The translations under genes were made by a program, and so were the position numbers. The notes under the pieces were generated by a model, which saw only the letters and a list, made by a program, of their open reading frames with translations, searched no databases and was not told the DNA's origin. Below are positions 1 through 8,024 of a DNA stretch of 64,000 nt, in pieces (position 1 is the stretch's first letter; each line of letters begins with the position of its first letter). Source of the DNA: an uncultured Eggerthella sp. (GTDB taxonomy: Bacteria; Actinomycetota; Coriobacteriia; Coriobacteriales; Eggerthellaceae); assembly GCA_900540345.1 (NCBI GenBank), contig UQFK01000002.1, positions 353,275-417,274 of the forward strand, read 5' to 3'.

Positions 1-70
1 CCGTGAGGGATTCGAACCCCCGACGTACTGATTCGTAGTCAGTCCCTCTATCCAGCTGAGGTAACGGCGC
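1..70 (-). tRNA. tRNA-Arg (anticodon ACG), 3' end cut by the window edge
   Basis: Read on the minus strand, this gives a clover-leaf with 5' acceptor GCGCCGT, a normal D-arm, the anticodon arm CTGACT-ACG-AATCAG and a T-arm with GTTCGAATC. The last acceptor bases and the discriminator lie outside the window. Anticodon ACG (wobble A, usually edited to inosine) reads CGU/CGC/CGA arginine codons. Confidence 0.93.
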
Positions 71-158
71 ATATGTTTGTGCTTTGCAGCATTGGTTATT
101 TTCTCAATAGATGCTGCTTGTGTCAATAATCAAAACAAACGCAGCTGTTCGGCGGTCG

Positions 159-1058
159 CTATTCAACAGCTTTCGCCTGATCCCAGAGTGCTTGCATGTC
201 GCTCATGGGAAGGTCTTCTAGCTTAACGCCTTGTTGATAGGCCGCTTCTTCCATGGAGGCCCAACGCTTGCGGAATTTCATACAGGTCGCACGCAGCGCG
301 CCTTCAGCATCGATGCCCATCTTGCGAGCAACATTGACGAGCGAGAAGAGCACATCTCCCATCTCAAGCTGCGCTTCTGCAAATTCTGGTGTATCTTTCA
401 GCATCTTGCCATTCTCTGACTTAGGAGCTTTGGCATATGCAGCCTGAAGCTCTTGCGCTTCTTCATGAACCTTTTCCCACACATGCGCGACCGAATCCCA
501 CTCGAACCCAGCAGAAACCGCCTTACGAGAGATCTTCTGAGCTTGCAGGAGAGCGGGAAACGAAACCGGGACGCTCTCAAGGATGCTCTCGGGCCGTTGG
601 TTCGTCTCGTCTTCTGACAAAGCCTGATCTCGTTCCGCGAGCTTGATCTGATCCCACATATCAAGAACGCTGTTCGCATCTCCCGCTTCGGCTTCACCGA
701 AAACATGCGGATGGCGACGGATAATCTTTGCATTCACCTCGCGGCATACATCATCAATAGTGAATTCACCCGCATCAGCCGCAATCTGACTTTGCAAAAC
801 GACCTGTAAGAGCACATCACCAAGTTCTTCGCGCATATGAGCGATATCGTTCTTCTCGATCGTATCGAGCGCCTCATACGCCTCTTCGAGCATGTTCGAA
901 GCAATAGAAGCATGCGTTTGCTCGCGATCCCACGGACAGCCATCCGGACGACGGAGCGCCGCAATGGTATCAACGAAATCGGCAAATGATCTTGCTGCTG
1001 CTTGTGAATGAGAAACGCCCATTTCAATGGGCGTTTCGCTGGTGTTATCTACGTTCAT
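159..1058 (-). CDS. mazG: MazG nucleoside triphosphate pyrophosphohydrolase
   Basis: MazG proteins hydrolyse (d)NTPs to the monophosphate and pyrophosphate, a nucleotide-pool cleaning role. The protein has the two tandem MazG domains of the long form. The first shows GCPWDREQTH and EELGDVLLQVV, the metal-binding acidic helices. The second shows the matching EMGDVLFSLVNVARK segment and a KFRKRW helix. The frame is open to 1202, but the added N-terminus is basic, low-complexity and would overlap the upstream gene. The ATG at 1058 (MNVDN) leaves a 14-base overlap with the NERD gene, which suggests translational coupling. An ATG at 1064 is an alternative. Family identity is sure; the exact start is not. 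Confidence 0.9.
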   Translation of the reverse strand: MNVDNTSETPIEMGVSHSQAAARSFADFVDTIAALRRPDGCPWDREQTHASIASNMLEEAYEALDTIEKNDIAHMREELGDVLLQVVLQSQIAADAGEFTIDDVCREVNAKIIRRHPHVFGEAEAGDANSVLDMWDQIKLAERDQALSEDETNQRPESILESVPVSFPALLQAQKISRKAVSAGFEWDSVAHVWEKVHEEAQELQAAYAKAPKSENGKMLKDTPEFAEAQLEMGDVLFSLVNVARKMGIDAEGALRATCMKFRKRWASMEEAAYQQGVKLEDLPMSDMQALWDQAKAVE

Positions 1059-1890
1059 CTTCATCCTGATCGGAGGTCTTTGCAGAATCTTGTTCTGCCT
1101 CCTCGGTTCCTTCGGCGTCGTCTCGGTCCTCTTCTTCTGACCCAGGCTCTTGCTCGTCGTCATCATCTTCTTCCCAGTCTTCGTCATCTTCCTCAGGATC
1201 ACGAAAATCGCCCGGGATGAAAGCTTTGTATTCTTCGGGTGCTTCTTTTGCTGGCTCTGGCTTTTCCATCTCTTTTACCTTTTCGCTATTGAGCGAAAGA
1301 AGTTCAGCGATAGCCGATATCTCATCAGCAGTCAGACAGACTTCGTCTTGCCACTTTTCGATGAAGGGAAGAACCCCCGTTACCAGCCCAACAAAGGCCG
1401 TGTCAGTTGGGTTTTGCAGCTCGATCTCTGCAACAGTCGGAAATGCGACCATGGGATAACACTTCAAACCAGGTTTGTCGCCAATCAGCTCTTGAATACA
1501 ATGCAGGTGAATCTTCGACTGATAGAGCGGACTTGTGAAAGGCTTGCCCTTGATGCCAGGAGCATACGTCCAGCGGCTTGCCTCTTCATCGGCGCGAATA
1601 TATACATAGAACTGGCGATATTCGAGCGCAAAGATGCCATAGGGGCACAAAATGACAAAGTCAGCACGGGAGCGTCCGACCTTTGTGAGCAGATATACAT
1701 CGGTAAGAACGGTATAGCCCTCAGGAAGTTTCGATTGCAGATTCTCGGTTAGTTCAACCTCTTCACGCTGGGCAACCTTCAAACGATTGCGTTTCTTGCG
1801 CACATCCCAGAACAACGTTGCAGCAATGACCACCAAGACTGCGATGAAGAGAACATTGATAACGGTCTCTTGCATATTGCCTGTATCCAC
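1045..1890 (-). CDS. Membrane-anchored NERD-domain protein with acidic tail
   Basis: Residues about 8-27 form one hydrophobic membrane segment, followed by a basic stretch (DVRKKRNR) that would sit in the cytoplasm. The middle (about 45-190) resembles the NERD nuclease-related domain: a leading L-P-x-G-Y-x-V turn, then GRSRADFVILCPYGIFALEYR, where an aspartate and a glutamate fit the nuclease-like core. The last 70 residues are almost entirely Asp/Glu/Ser, ending in a short basic tip. The GTG at 1890 is preferred because AGGGG lies six bases upstream; the ATG at 1875 has a weaker site. It runs directly into mazG. The function is unknown; NERD is only a fold-level assignment. Confidence 0.7.
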   Translation of the reverse strand: MDTGNMQETVINVLFIAVLVVIAATLFWDVRKKRNRLKVAQREEVELTENLQSKLPEGYTVLTDVYLLTKVGRSRADFVILCPYGIFALEYRQFYVYIRADEEASRWTYAPGIKGKPFTSPLYQSKIHLHCIQELIGDKPGLKCYPMVAFPTVAEIELQNPTDTAFVGLVTGVLPFIEKWQDEVCLTADEISAIAELLSLNSEKVKEMEKPEPAKEAPEEYKAFIPGDFRDPEEDDEDWEEDDDDEQEPGSEEEDRDDAEGTEEAEQDSAKTSDQDEDERR

Positions 1891-1985
1891 TTTGATCCCC
1901 TATCTCGATGCACTGCCAACAATGCAGCGCTCCTTCTTCCTTTGGCGCAACCGTTTGCCAAAACGAGTGCGCGTGTGCCCAGCAT

Positions 1986-2255
1986 TTAGATCTTGTACAT
2001 GAACTGAAAAAGATCTTCACGTTGCAGGATGATCTGCACACCAAGATCCTCGGCCACCGCTTCGAGCGCCGTTTGCACTGTGTTAAAGTCTGCAACAGCA
2101 GTATCAAGACGCACGAGCATGGTCATCGAAAAGATATCGTCCAAAATAGTCTGACTGATGTCGTCAATATTGGCACCCTTTTCAGCGAGTACGCCTGAAA
2201 CCGCCGCGACGATTCCTGAACGGTCCTTACCAAGAACAGATATTACACAGCGCAT
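1986..2255 (-). CDS. Stand-alone ACT-domain protein (UPF0237 type)
   Basis: An 89-residue protein made of one ACT domain: the opening CVISVLGKDRSGIVAAVSGVLAEKGANIDDISQ is the typical ligand-binding beta-alpha start of this family. Related proteins are thought to sense a small molecule and are usually encoded directly before a DUF711 (PFL-like) gene. No such partner is adjacent here. The next gene downstream is the NERD protein, about 95 bases away. The start is set by AAAGGA upstream of the ATG. Confidence 0.85.
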   Translation of the reverse strand: MRCVISVLGKDRSGIVAAVSGVLAEKGANIDDISQTILDDIFSMTMLVRLDTAVADFNTVQTALEAVAEDLGVQIILQREDLFQFMYKI

Positions 2256-2372
2256 AGCGCATCCTTTCGATGATTCCCTTGTTGCTCTTTGTAGCGCAAC
2301 TATAGGTATAGTAACGTATGAGCTTCACTCAAGCCTCCACGCTTGTACTTCTGCAGAACTTACGCACCTTCA

Positions 2373-2939
2373 CTACTGGTTCATGAGCGCAAGCGCATCG
2401 CGGCGCGCAGCCTCGTCTTTCTCGAACGATCCACGTACTGCGCGCGTGATCGTTTTCGATCCAGGTTTCTTCACGCCACGCATATTCATACACATATGCT
2501 CAGCCTCGATAACGACCACCACGCCTTGGGGATTTAATTCATTCATAAGCGTATCGGCGATCTGAGAGGTGAGACGTTCCTGAACTTGTGGGCGGCGTGC
2601 GAACACTTCAACCAAACGAGCGAGCTTCGAAAGACCACAAATGCGACCGTCAGCTGCTGGGATATAGGCGATGTTCGCCTTTCCATAGAAGGGAGCGAGG
2701 TGATGTTCGCACATCGAGAAAAAAGGAATATCCCGAAGGATGATGAGCTCCTGTGAATGCTCGTCGAATGTGGTCTCGAAGTGCTGAGCTGGGTCTTCTT
2801 CAAGGCCCGCAAAACATTCTGCATACATACGCGCAACTCGTTCAGGTGTTTTGAGCAAACCTTCGCGATCGGGATCCTCTCCGATGCCTTCGAGAATGAG
2901 TCGAACGCCCTCTTCAATCTTTTCAAGATCCATTGCCAT
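2373..2939 (-). CDS. folE: GTP cyclohydrolase I
   Basis: Converts GTP to 7,8-dihydroneopterin triphosphate, the first step of tetrahydrofolate (and pterin) synthesis, as a cytosolic homodecamer. The 188-residue length is normal. CEHHLAPFYGKANIAYIP supplies the zinc cysteine and histidine and part of the active site, GLSKLARLVEVFARRPQVQERLT is the second signature, and the later Cys of EHMCMNMRGVKKPG completes the zinc site. GGAAG precedes the ATG. No other folate gene is beside it; xthA lies upstream and is separated by a terminator-like hairpin. Confidence 0.96.
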   Translation of the reverse strand: MAMDLEKIEEGVRLILEGIGEDPDREGLLKTPERVARMYAECFAGLEEDPAQHFETTFDEHSQELIILRDIPFFSMCEHHLAPFYGKANIAYIPAADGRICGLSKLARLVEVFARRPQVQERLTSQIADTLMNELNPQGVVVVIEAEHMCMNMRGVKKPGSKTITRAVRGSFEKDEAARRDALALMNQ

Positions 2940-2970
2940 GATGTTCTTCCTTGTGTCCTTATCTTTGATG

Positions 2971-2996
2971 AATAAAGTGCCTCATCAGCACTTTTA
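2971..2996 (-). terminator. Intrinsic terminator behind xthA
   Basis: A seven-base stem (AAAGTGC / GCACTTT) with a seven-base loop starts at the xthA stop codon. On the minus strand it is followed by a T-rich TTATTC tract. It separates xthA from folE. Confidence 0.55.
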
Positions 2997-3788
2997 CATG
3001 CTTTCGATATCGAGCTCGATCGAAACGGGACAATGATCGCTGCCCATAATCTCTGGCCAGATGCAAGCCATGACCACGTTATCTCGGATGGACGTGCTCA
3101 CGATGAAATAGTCGATCCGCCATCCTGCATTATTTGCCCGTGCGTTAAAACGATAACTCCACCAGCTATATGCCCCTTCAGTGGTGGGATGCAAACTGCG
3201 ATAGGTATCCACGAAACCCGCATCCAGCAATTCAGTGAATTTAGCGCGTTCCTCATCGGAAAAGCCTGGGTTGCCCACATTCGTACGAGGGTTCTTCAAG
3301 TCAATAGGCTGATGCGCGACATTAAAATCGCCACAAGAGATCACCGGCTTTGCATTGCCTTTCGAGCCATCAGGCAAGACGCCTTGTTCAAGACCCACGC
3401 ACATCTCACGAAATACATCATCCCAATGCATACGGTGATCGATGCGGGCTAGTTCACTCTGCGCGTTTGGAGTGTAGACATTCACGAACCAGAATTTCTC
3501 GAATTCGCAAATGACCACACGGCCTTCGGTATCAAGTTCGGGTACACCCACTTCATGAATGACCTGAAGAGGTTCCTCTTTGGAAAAGACCGCTGTGCCT
3601 GAATAGCCTTTGCGCTCGGCATAGCTCCAATTCTGCGTATAGCCAGGCAGATCGAGTTCGATCTGCCCTTCTTGCAGTTTAGTCTCCTGCAAGGCAAATA
3701 CGTCTGCGTTCAGCTCAGTGAACACATCGAGAAAGCCCTTTTTCATGATGGCTCGTAGGCCATTCACGTTCCACGAAACGAGACGCAT
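2994..3788 (-). CDS. xthA: Exodeoxyribonuclease III / AP endonuclease
   Basis: Base-excision-repair enzyme that cleaves abasic sites and removes 3' blocking groups. It is a member of the exonuclease-endonuclease-phosphatase family. Visible motifs, in order, are MRLVSWNVNGLRA at the start, LQETKLQE (metal-binding Glu), YSGTAVFSK, the catalytic GDFNVAHQPIDLKNP loop, SWWSYR and the C-terminal GSDHCPVSIEL with its Asp-His pair. The 264-residue length is typical. The gene follows the small membrane-protein gene by only five bases, so they are probably co-transcribed. Confidence 0.96.
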   Translation of the reverse strand: MRLVSWNVNGLRAIMKKGFLDVFTELNADVFALQETKLQEGQIELDLPGYTQNWSYAERKGYSGTAVFSKEEPLQVIHEVGVPELDTEGRVVICEFEKFWFVNVYTPNAQSELARIDHRMHWDDVFREMCVGLEQGVLPDGSKGNAKPVISCGDFNVAHQPIDLKNPRTNVGNPGFSDEERAKFTELLDAGFVDTYRSLHPTTEGAYSWWSYRFNARANNAGWRIDYFIVSTSIRDNVVMACIWPEIMGSDHCPVSIELDIESM

Positions 3789-3793
3789 TGGAA

Positions 3794-4474
3794 CTAGGAA
3801 CGCTTTCGTGATGCCTTTTTAGCAGCCTTCGCTTCTTCTTTTGCGATGGCTTCCTTCTTAGCCTGTTTGCGTGCAGCAGTCGCTTCTTTGGAGCGATCCT
3901 CTTTGATGCTGCCGCCACGTGCAGCCTTACGCAAAGGACGAATCTTGATCGCATCGATGGCGACTGCGGCAATAAGGAACGCATAGCCCAAGCCAAAGAA
4001 GACCATGGACATGGTAGCGTTGTCGACGAAATACTGAGGAGCAAGCACAGGCGGAATGAGCGAGATAACGCCGCAAGCGATAACGATCCACCAGATCGTA
4101 CGCCATCTCTTGTATTCCTTAGTACCAGGATTGAGATATTTCTTACGGGCAGCTTTCTTCGTTTCTTCAGAAAGACCTTCTGTCGACTCCATCTTCTCGG
4201 AGCCTTCCATGTCGTTGAGCGTCCATTTGCCCTTCTTCTTGCCCTGTTGATCAGCAGCTTCAGCAGCCTTCTTCTGCTGAGACTTGCTCATCTTCACTGG
4301 CTCTTCTTGCTTCTTGAAGCGATCCAAGAAACTCTTCTTCGGTTTGGCATTCGGATCGGCGATGTAGACCGTAGAAGCCGCCTTCGTGGCTGGCTTTGCA
4401 GAAGCAGCGGATTTGCGAGTTTTGCCGCCTTCACGCTGCTGATATCGCTCGTTCAAGGGATTGCGCTGTGACAT
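3794..4474 (-). CDS. Small basic two-TM membrane protein, function unknown
   Basis: Not recognised. Residues 1-125 are hydrophilic and Lys/Ala/Gln-rich. Two hydrophobic segments follow (about 128-147, IWWIVIACGVISLIPPVL, and about 156-176, MSMVFFGLGYAFLIAAVAI). The protein ends with a strongly basic, Ala/Lys-rich tail. Such topology puts both charged ends in the cytoplasm, where they could touch nucleic acid or ribosomes, but that is a guess. AAGGAG and a second AAGG precede the ATG. It sits between purC (about 50 bases) and xthA (five bases) and is likely part of that transcription unit. Confidence 0.8.
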   Translation of the reverse strand: MSQRNPLNERYQQREGGKTRKSAASAKPATKAASTVYIADPNAKPKKSFLDRFKKQEEPVKMSKSQQKKAAEAADQQGKKKGKWTLNDMEGSEKMESTEGLSEETKKAARKKYLNPGTKEYKRWRTIWWIVIACGVISLIPPVLAPQYFVDNATMSMVFFGLGYAFLIAAVAIDAIKIRPLRKAARGGSIKEDRSKEATAARKQAKKEAIAKEEAKAAKKASRKRS

Positions 4475-4526
4475 GCCTTGTGGTCTCCTTTATATTCTTC
4501 GTTCGTGATCGGTGCGGGTCAAAGAC

Positions 4527-5402
4527 CTACTGGGCGACAAAGGTCTTGCCCGTGATCTTCTCATACGCTTGGATGTACTTTTCGCTCGTTGCTTGGATGA
4601 CGTCTTTGGGAAGGTGCGGCGGTTCGCCCGTTCGATCCCAATTCGCGTTAAGCCAATTGCGTACGAACTGCTTATCGAAACTTGGCTGTTCAACCCCTTC
4701 AATATAAGTATCCACTGCCCAAAAACGCGAAGAATCTGGCGTGAGCACCTCGTCACCTAAGATGATCGTATCGCCCACTTTGCCGAATTCAAGCTTCGTA
4801 TCAGCGATGATGATGCCGCGCTCACGCGCATGCTCGGCTGCGCGATCGTAGATAGAAAGCGTAAGATCCTTGATGGCTTTCGCGTCATCGAAGCCGATCA
4901 GATCGACAGTCTGATCAAAGCTGATATTCTCGTCGTGATCGCCGATCTCTGCCTTTGTCGAAGGCGTGAAGATGGGATTGGGCAAGCGCGAGGAGTTGAC
5001 AAGCCCTGCGGGAAGCTCGATGCCACAAAGCGTACCTGTTGCCTGATAGTCTTTAAGGCCCGAACCCGTAAGATAGCCGCGCACGATACATTCAACGGGG
5101 AACATCTCGGCTTTCCTCACCAGCATGAAACGACCTGCCAGGTAGTCGGCATATGGTTTGAACTGCTCGGGAAGATCTGCCACGTCTGCTGAGATCAAGT
5201 GGTTTTCCACTACATCTGAGAGAAGATCGAACCAGAAGCACGAAAGCTGCGTGAGCACTTGCCCTTTGTAGGGAATATCGTCTTTCAAGATGTAATCAAA
5301 TGCAGAAATGCGATCGGTCGCGACAAGGAGCAACTTGTCTCCTAGATCATATAGATCGCGAACTTTACCCTGTGCGTCGGGCTTGATATCGATTCCTGAC
5401 AT
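4527..5402 (-). CDS. purC: SAICAR synthetase
   Basis: Phosphoribosylaminoimidazole-succinocarboxamide synthase joins CAIR and aspartate with ATP in de novo purine synthesis. The start GKVRDLYDLGDKLLLVATDRISAFD is the nucleotide-binding glycine-rich region, and CIVRGYLTGSGLKDY and KLEFGKVGDTIILGDEVLTPDSSRFW are the two family signatures. The 291-residue length fits the single-domain, yeast-like form. AAAGGA precedes the ATG. purA, purB and purD are elsewhere in this window, so the purine genes are dispersed here. Confidence 0.96.
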   Translation of the reverse strand: MSGIDIKPDAQGKVRDLYDLGDKLLLVATDRISAFDYILKDDIPYKGQVLTQLSCFWFDLLSDVVENHLISADVADLPEQFKPYADYLAGRFMLVRKAEMFPVECIVRGYLTGSGLKDYQATGTLCGIELPAGLVNSSRLPNPIFTPSTKAEIGDHDENISFDQTVDLIGFDDAKAIKDLTLSIYDRAAEHARERGIIIADTKLEFGKVGDTIILGDEVLTPDSSRFWAVDTYIEGVEQPSFDKQFVRNWLNANWDRTGEPPHLPKDVIQATSEKYIQAYEKITGKTFVAQ

Positions 5403-5606
5403 AGCGGTCCTTTCTGACCCGTGCTCTCTTTCAGCCTCTTCATGCGAAAAGCATCTTTTCGTAAGCCTTTATTATGAAACATTTCATGCGCAATGAGGAG
5501 CGAAAGGGCGATTTTCTCACACTAATTCTTACGAAAGCCTCAGGGAGAGACCTCGTGTGCGTCACAACGCGTTTGCAAGAGGAGCAAAGCGAAGATCCTT
5601 GAGGCG

Positions 5607-7061
5607 TTAGCCTGTAATGCCAAGACGCTTCGATTTGCCTTTGCGCAATACGGTTCTGCTGTAGAGAGGAATGTAGATGGTAAAGCGTGCGCCTTCATTA
5701 GGACGTCCTTCGGCGCGCACCCATCCGTTATGACGATCGGCGATCTCTTTCACGACTGAAAGACCAATGCCTAAGCCACCTGATTCACGCGTGCGACCTG
5801 CATCAGCCCGCCAGAAACGCGCAAAGACATTCTTTGCTTCTTCGGCGGTGAATCCGATGCCTGTATCTTGAACCATGATCTTGCCCATCAGGTCTCCCTG
5901 TGTAACCGAGACCCTGATCGAACCACCTTCTGGTGTATATCGCACCGCATTCGAGATAAGATTTGCAGTAGCTTGTCGCAGCATGTCAGCATTGCCATAG
6001 ACATAGACATGTGGGTCATGCTGATAGGTAAACGAAAGACCCGATTCCTCTACATACGCCTGATGCGCAGTGACCACCGTATCTACCATCTCGACCAGAT
6101 CGACCTTCGCAAATTCAACAGGATTCGCGCGATTTTCCAAGCGAGAGAGCTTAAGCAGCGCATCCACCAGACGACTGAGACGACGCACTTCGGAATTGAG
6201 CGTCTCAAGGCGCTCTTCATCCGCTTCGAATACACCATCGATCATTGCCTCGACCGTTGACTGGATAGCCATGAGCGGGGTGCGCAGTTCATGCGCAACG
6301 TCTGTGACCAAACGGCGCTCCATATCGCGATTCGCTTCGACCGCATCGGCCATCTGGTCGAAGGTCTTGCCCAGACGCGCGATCTCGTCTTCACCTGCCA
6401 TGTTCGTACGCGCTGAATAATTACCTTCCTTCAGCGCACGCGCTGCATTGGTGATGCTGTTGATAGGACGCGAGAGCAATCGTGCCAGAATGAAGCCGGC
6501 CAAGACAGCAACGAGCACTGAAAAGAGCGATGCGAAGATCATGGCCTGGTAAGACTTGTTCCTGAAATCTTGATCTGCTTGCGTAAGCAACGTCTCGGAG
6601 CCGAACACACGCACATAGACCGTACCAACCTGCTGATCTCCAACGACGATAGGAGCAGAAGCTGTATTGCGCTCATTCTCTGGAAGTGATGGGCCGAAGT
6701 TAGAATGAACGCCGCTGTTATATACAACCGAGCCATCAGAAGAAACGATCTGAATGCTTACCGTATCGTAGAGCGCAGCTGCGGAGTTCGCTGCAGCGAG
6801 CGCACCACTATACCAATCGTTGGGCGCGGTCTCGAAGCTTTGTGCGACCGAATCTGCCACGGATTCAGCAAGATTCACCATATTCTCGCGCGTATAACTT
6901 TGAAAATATTGTTCCCAAACGAATGAGAGCATCCCGACTGCCACCAGCGCAGTCATGAGCGCTATGGCAGCAAAAGATACGGTAATGCGTGCGGTAAAGG
7001 TAAAGCCTCGTTTCGACTTATCCTTATCCTCTTCGTCGTATTCAACGTCCTCTTCTACCAT
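5607..7061 (-). CDS. Two-component sensor histidine kinase (HAMP-type)
   Basis: Membrane kinase that autophosphorylates and passes phosphate to the adjacent response regulator. Order of parts: acidic/basic N-tail (1-20), TM1 (about 25-48), external sensor region (about 50-170), TM2 (about 172-196), HAMP linker (about 197-248), HisKA with catalytic His257 in VTDVAHELRTPL, then the ATPase domain with N-box NLISNAVRYTPEGG, G1 DTGIGF, F-box FARFWRAD and G2 GLGIGLSVVKEIADRH. All catalytic motifs are intact. It lies 41 bases behind the regulator gene, so they form one operon. The signal is unknown; the external domain shows no recognisable fold. Confidence 0.93.
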   Translation of the reverse strand: MVEEDVEYDEEDKDKSKRGFTFTARITVSFAAIALMTALVAVGMLSFVWEQYFQSYTRENMVNLAESVADSVAQSFETAPNDWYSGALAAANSAAALYDTVSIQIVSSDGSVVYNSGVHSNFGPSLPENERNTASAPIVVGDQQVGTVYVRVFGSETLLTQADQDFRNKSYQAMIFASLFSVLVAVLAGFILARLLSRPINSITNAARALKEGNYSARTNMAGEDEIARLGKTFDQMADAVEANRDMERRLVTDVAHELRTPLMAIQSTVEAMIDGVFEADEERLETLNSEVRRLSRLVDALLKLSRLENRANPVEFAKVDLVEMVDTVVTAHQAYVEESGLSFTYQHDPHVYVYGNADMLRQATANLISNAVRYTPEGGSIRVSVTQGDLMGKIMVQDTGIGFTAEEAKNVFARFWRADAGRTRESGGLGIGLSVVKEIADRHNGWVRAEGRPNEGARFTIYIPLYSRTVLRKGKSKRLGITG

Positions 7062-7102
7062 GCATCCTACCTTGAAGGGAACCTATCTATGAGACGGGCG
7101 CG

Positions 7103-7813
7103 TTATTGATTTGCTTTAGTAGGATCTTCAAAACGGTAACCCACACCATGAACCGTATGGAGCCACTTAGGATTGCGAGGATTGTCGCCGATCTTGGCAC
7201 GCAAGTTCTTCACATGTGAATCGATGGTACGCTCGTAGCCTTCGAAGTCATAGCCGAGCACCTTTTCGACCAGCTCCATACGCGAATACACGCGACCTGG
7301 ATAACGGCACAACGTGGTGAGCAGCTTAAATTCGCTCGCAGTAAGATCGACAACCTCGTCATTCACCAAGATCTTATGTCCTGAGATATCGATGGTAAGC
7401 TCTCCGAATTCGAGCACTTCGCGCTGTGGCTCTGAATCAGAATGGACACGACGCAAGAGTGCGCGAACGCGTGCAACCAGCTCACGCGGACTGAAAGGCT
7501 TCACCAAATAGTCGTCTGCGCCCAACTCAAGACCGATGATGCGATCTTCAACTTCGCCTTTTGCGGTAAGCATGATGATTGGGGTGTCTGAATTATCGCG
7601 AATAACTCGACATACGCGCTCGCCCGGAACGCGCGGAAGCATAAGATCGAGGATGACAAGATCGAAGTGGTGACGAGAGAATTCTTCGAGTGCCTCTTGT
7701 CCGTCGCCCACAGCGACGACCTGATAATTCTCACGCTGCAGATAAGCGGCTACCGCATCGCGGATCGCCTTTTCGTCTTCGACCAAAAGAATGCGTCGGG
7801 TATCGTTAGTCAT
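7103..7813 (-). CDS. OmpR/PhoB-family response regulator
   Basis: DNA-binding partner of the downstream kinase. The receiver domain (1-120) has the acidic pair EDE, the phospho-acceptor Asp in LVILDLMLPR, the switch Thr in IIMLTAKGE and the Lys of YLVKPFSPRELVARVRALLRR. The C-terminal winged helix (about 135-232) carries TASEFKLLTTLCRYPGRVYSR and RTIDSHVKNLRAKIGDNPRNPKWLHTVHGVGYRF. GGAGTG sits just before the ATG. The divergent intergenic region upstream contains two dyad elements that could be its own binding sites. Confidence 0.95.
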   Translation of the reverse strand: MTNDTRRILLVEDEKAIRDAVAAYLQRENYQVVAVGDGQEALEEFSRHHFDLVILDLMLPRVPGERVCRVIRDNSDTPIIMLTAKGEVEDRIIGLELGADDYLVKPFSPRELVARVRALLRRVHSDSEPQREVLEFGELTIDISGHKILVNDEVVDLTASEFKLLTTLCRYPGRVYSRMELVEKVLGYDFEGYERTIDSHVKNLRAKIGDNPRNPKWLHTVHGVGYRFEDPTKANQ

Positions 7814-7913
7814 GGTTCACTCCTTACCCAAAGGATATGTTCAAAATCTCACAAAGAACCATTAAGGTAATCTGCGAGTGCACTAGTCTGTGTTTGGGTT
7901 TATTGTAGCAATT

Positions 7914-7949
7914 AGCATCTCATCTCGATGCTTTGACACTCAAATGTCA
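7914..7949. promoter_or_regulatory. Tandem dyads between response regulator and Tat-protein gene
   Basis: Two inverted repeats lie side by side in the divergent intergenic region: AGCATC-N7-GATGCT (7914-7932) and TGACA-N6-TGTCA (7934-7949). Their placement fits operators for the adjacent regulator or another factor controlling both directions. OmpR-type regulators more often bind direct repeats, so which protein binds is open. Confidence 0.4.
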
Positions 7950-8024
7950 CAATAACCCTGCGCATTCACACAGCCTTCATAGGCTTTGATGAAGCGTGAT
8001 CGAACACAAACAGGAAGAAGCATC

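Noticed and set aside
1150..1752. 200-residue plus-strand frame with hydrophobic start
   Set aside because: Antisense to the acidic tail of the NERD protein; Glu codons read backwards give Phe/Leu runs that mimic membrane segments.
1908..2198. Plus-strand frame with CxxC-like start resembling a zinc ribbon
   Set aside because: Overlaps the conserved ACT gene on the other strand. The Cys pattern is chance.
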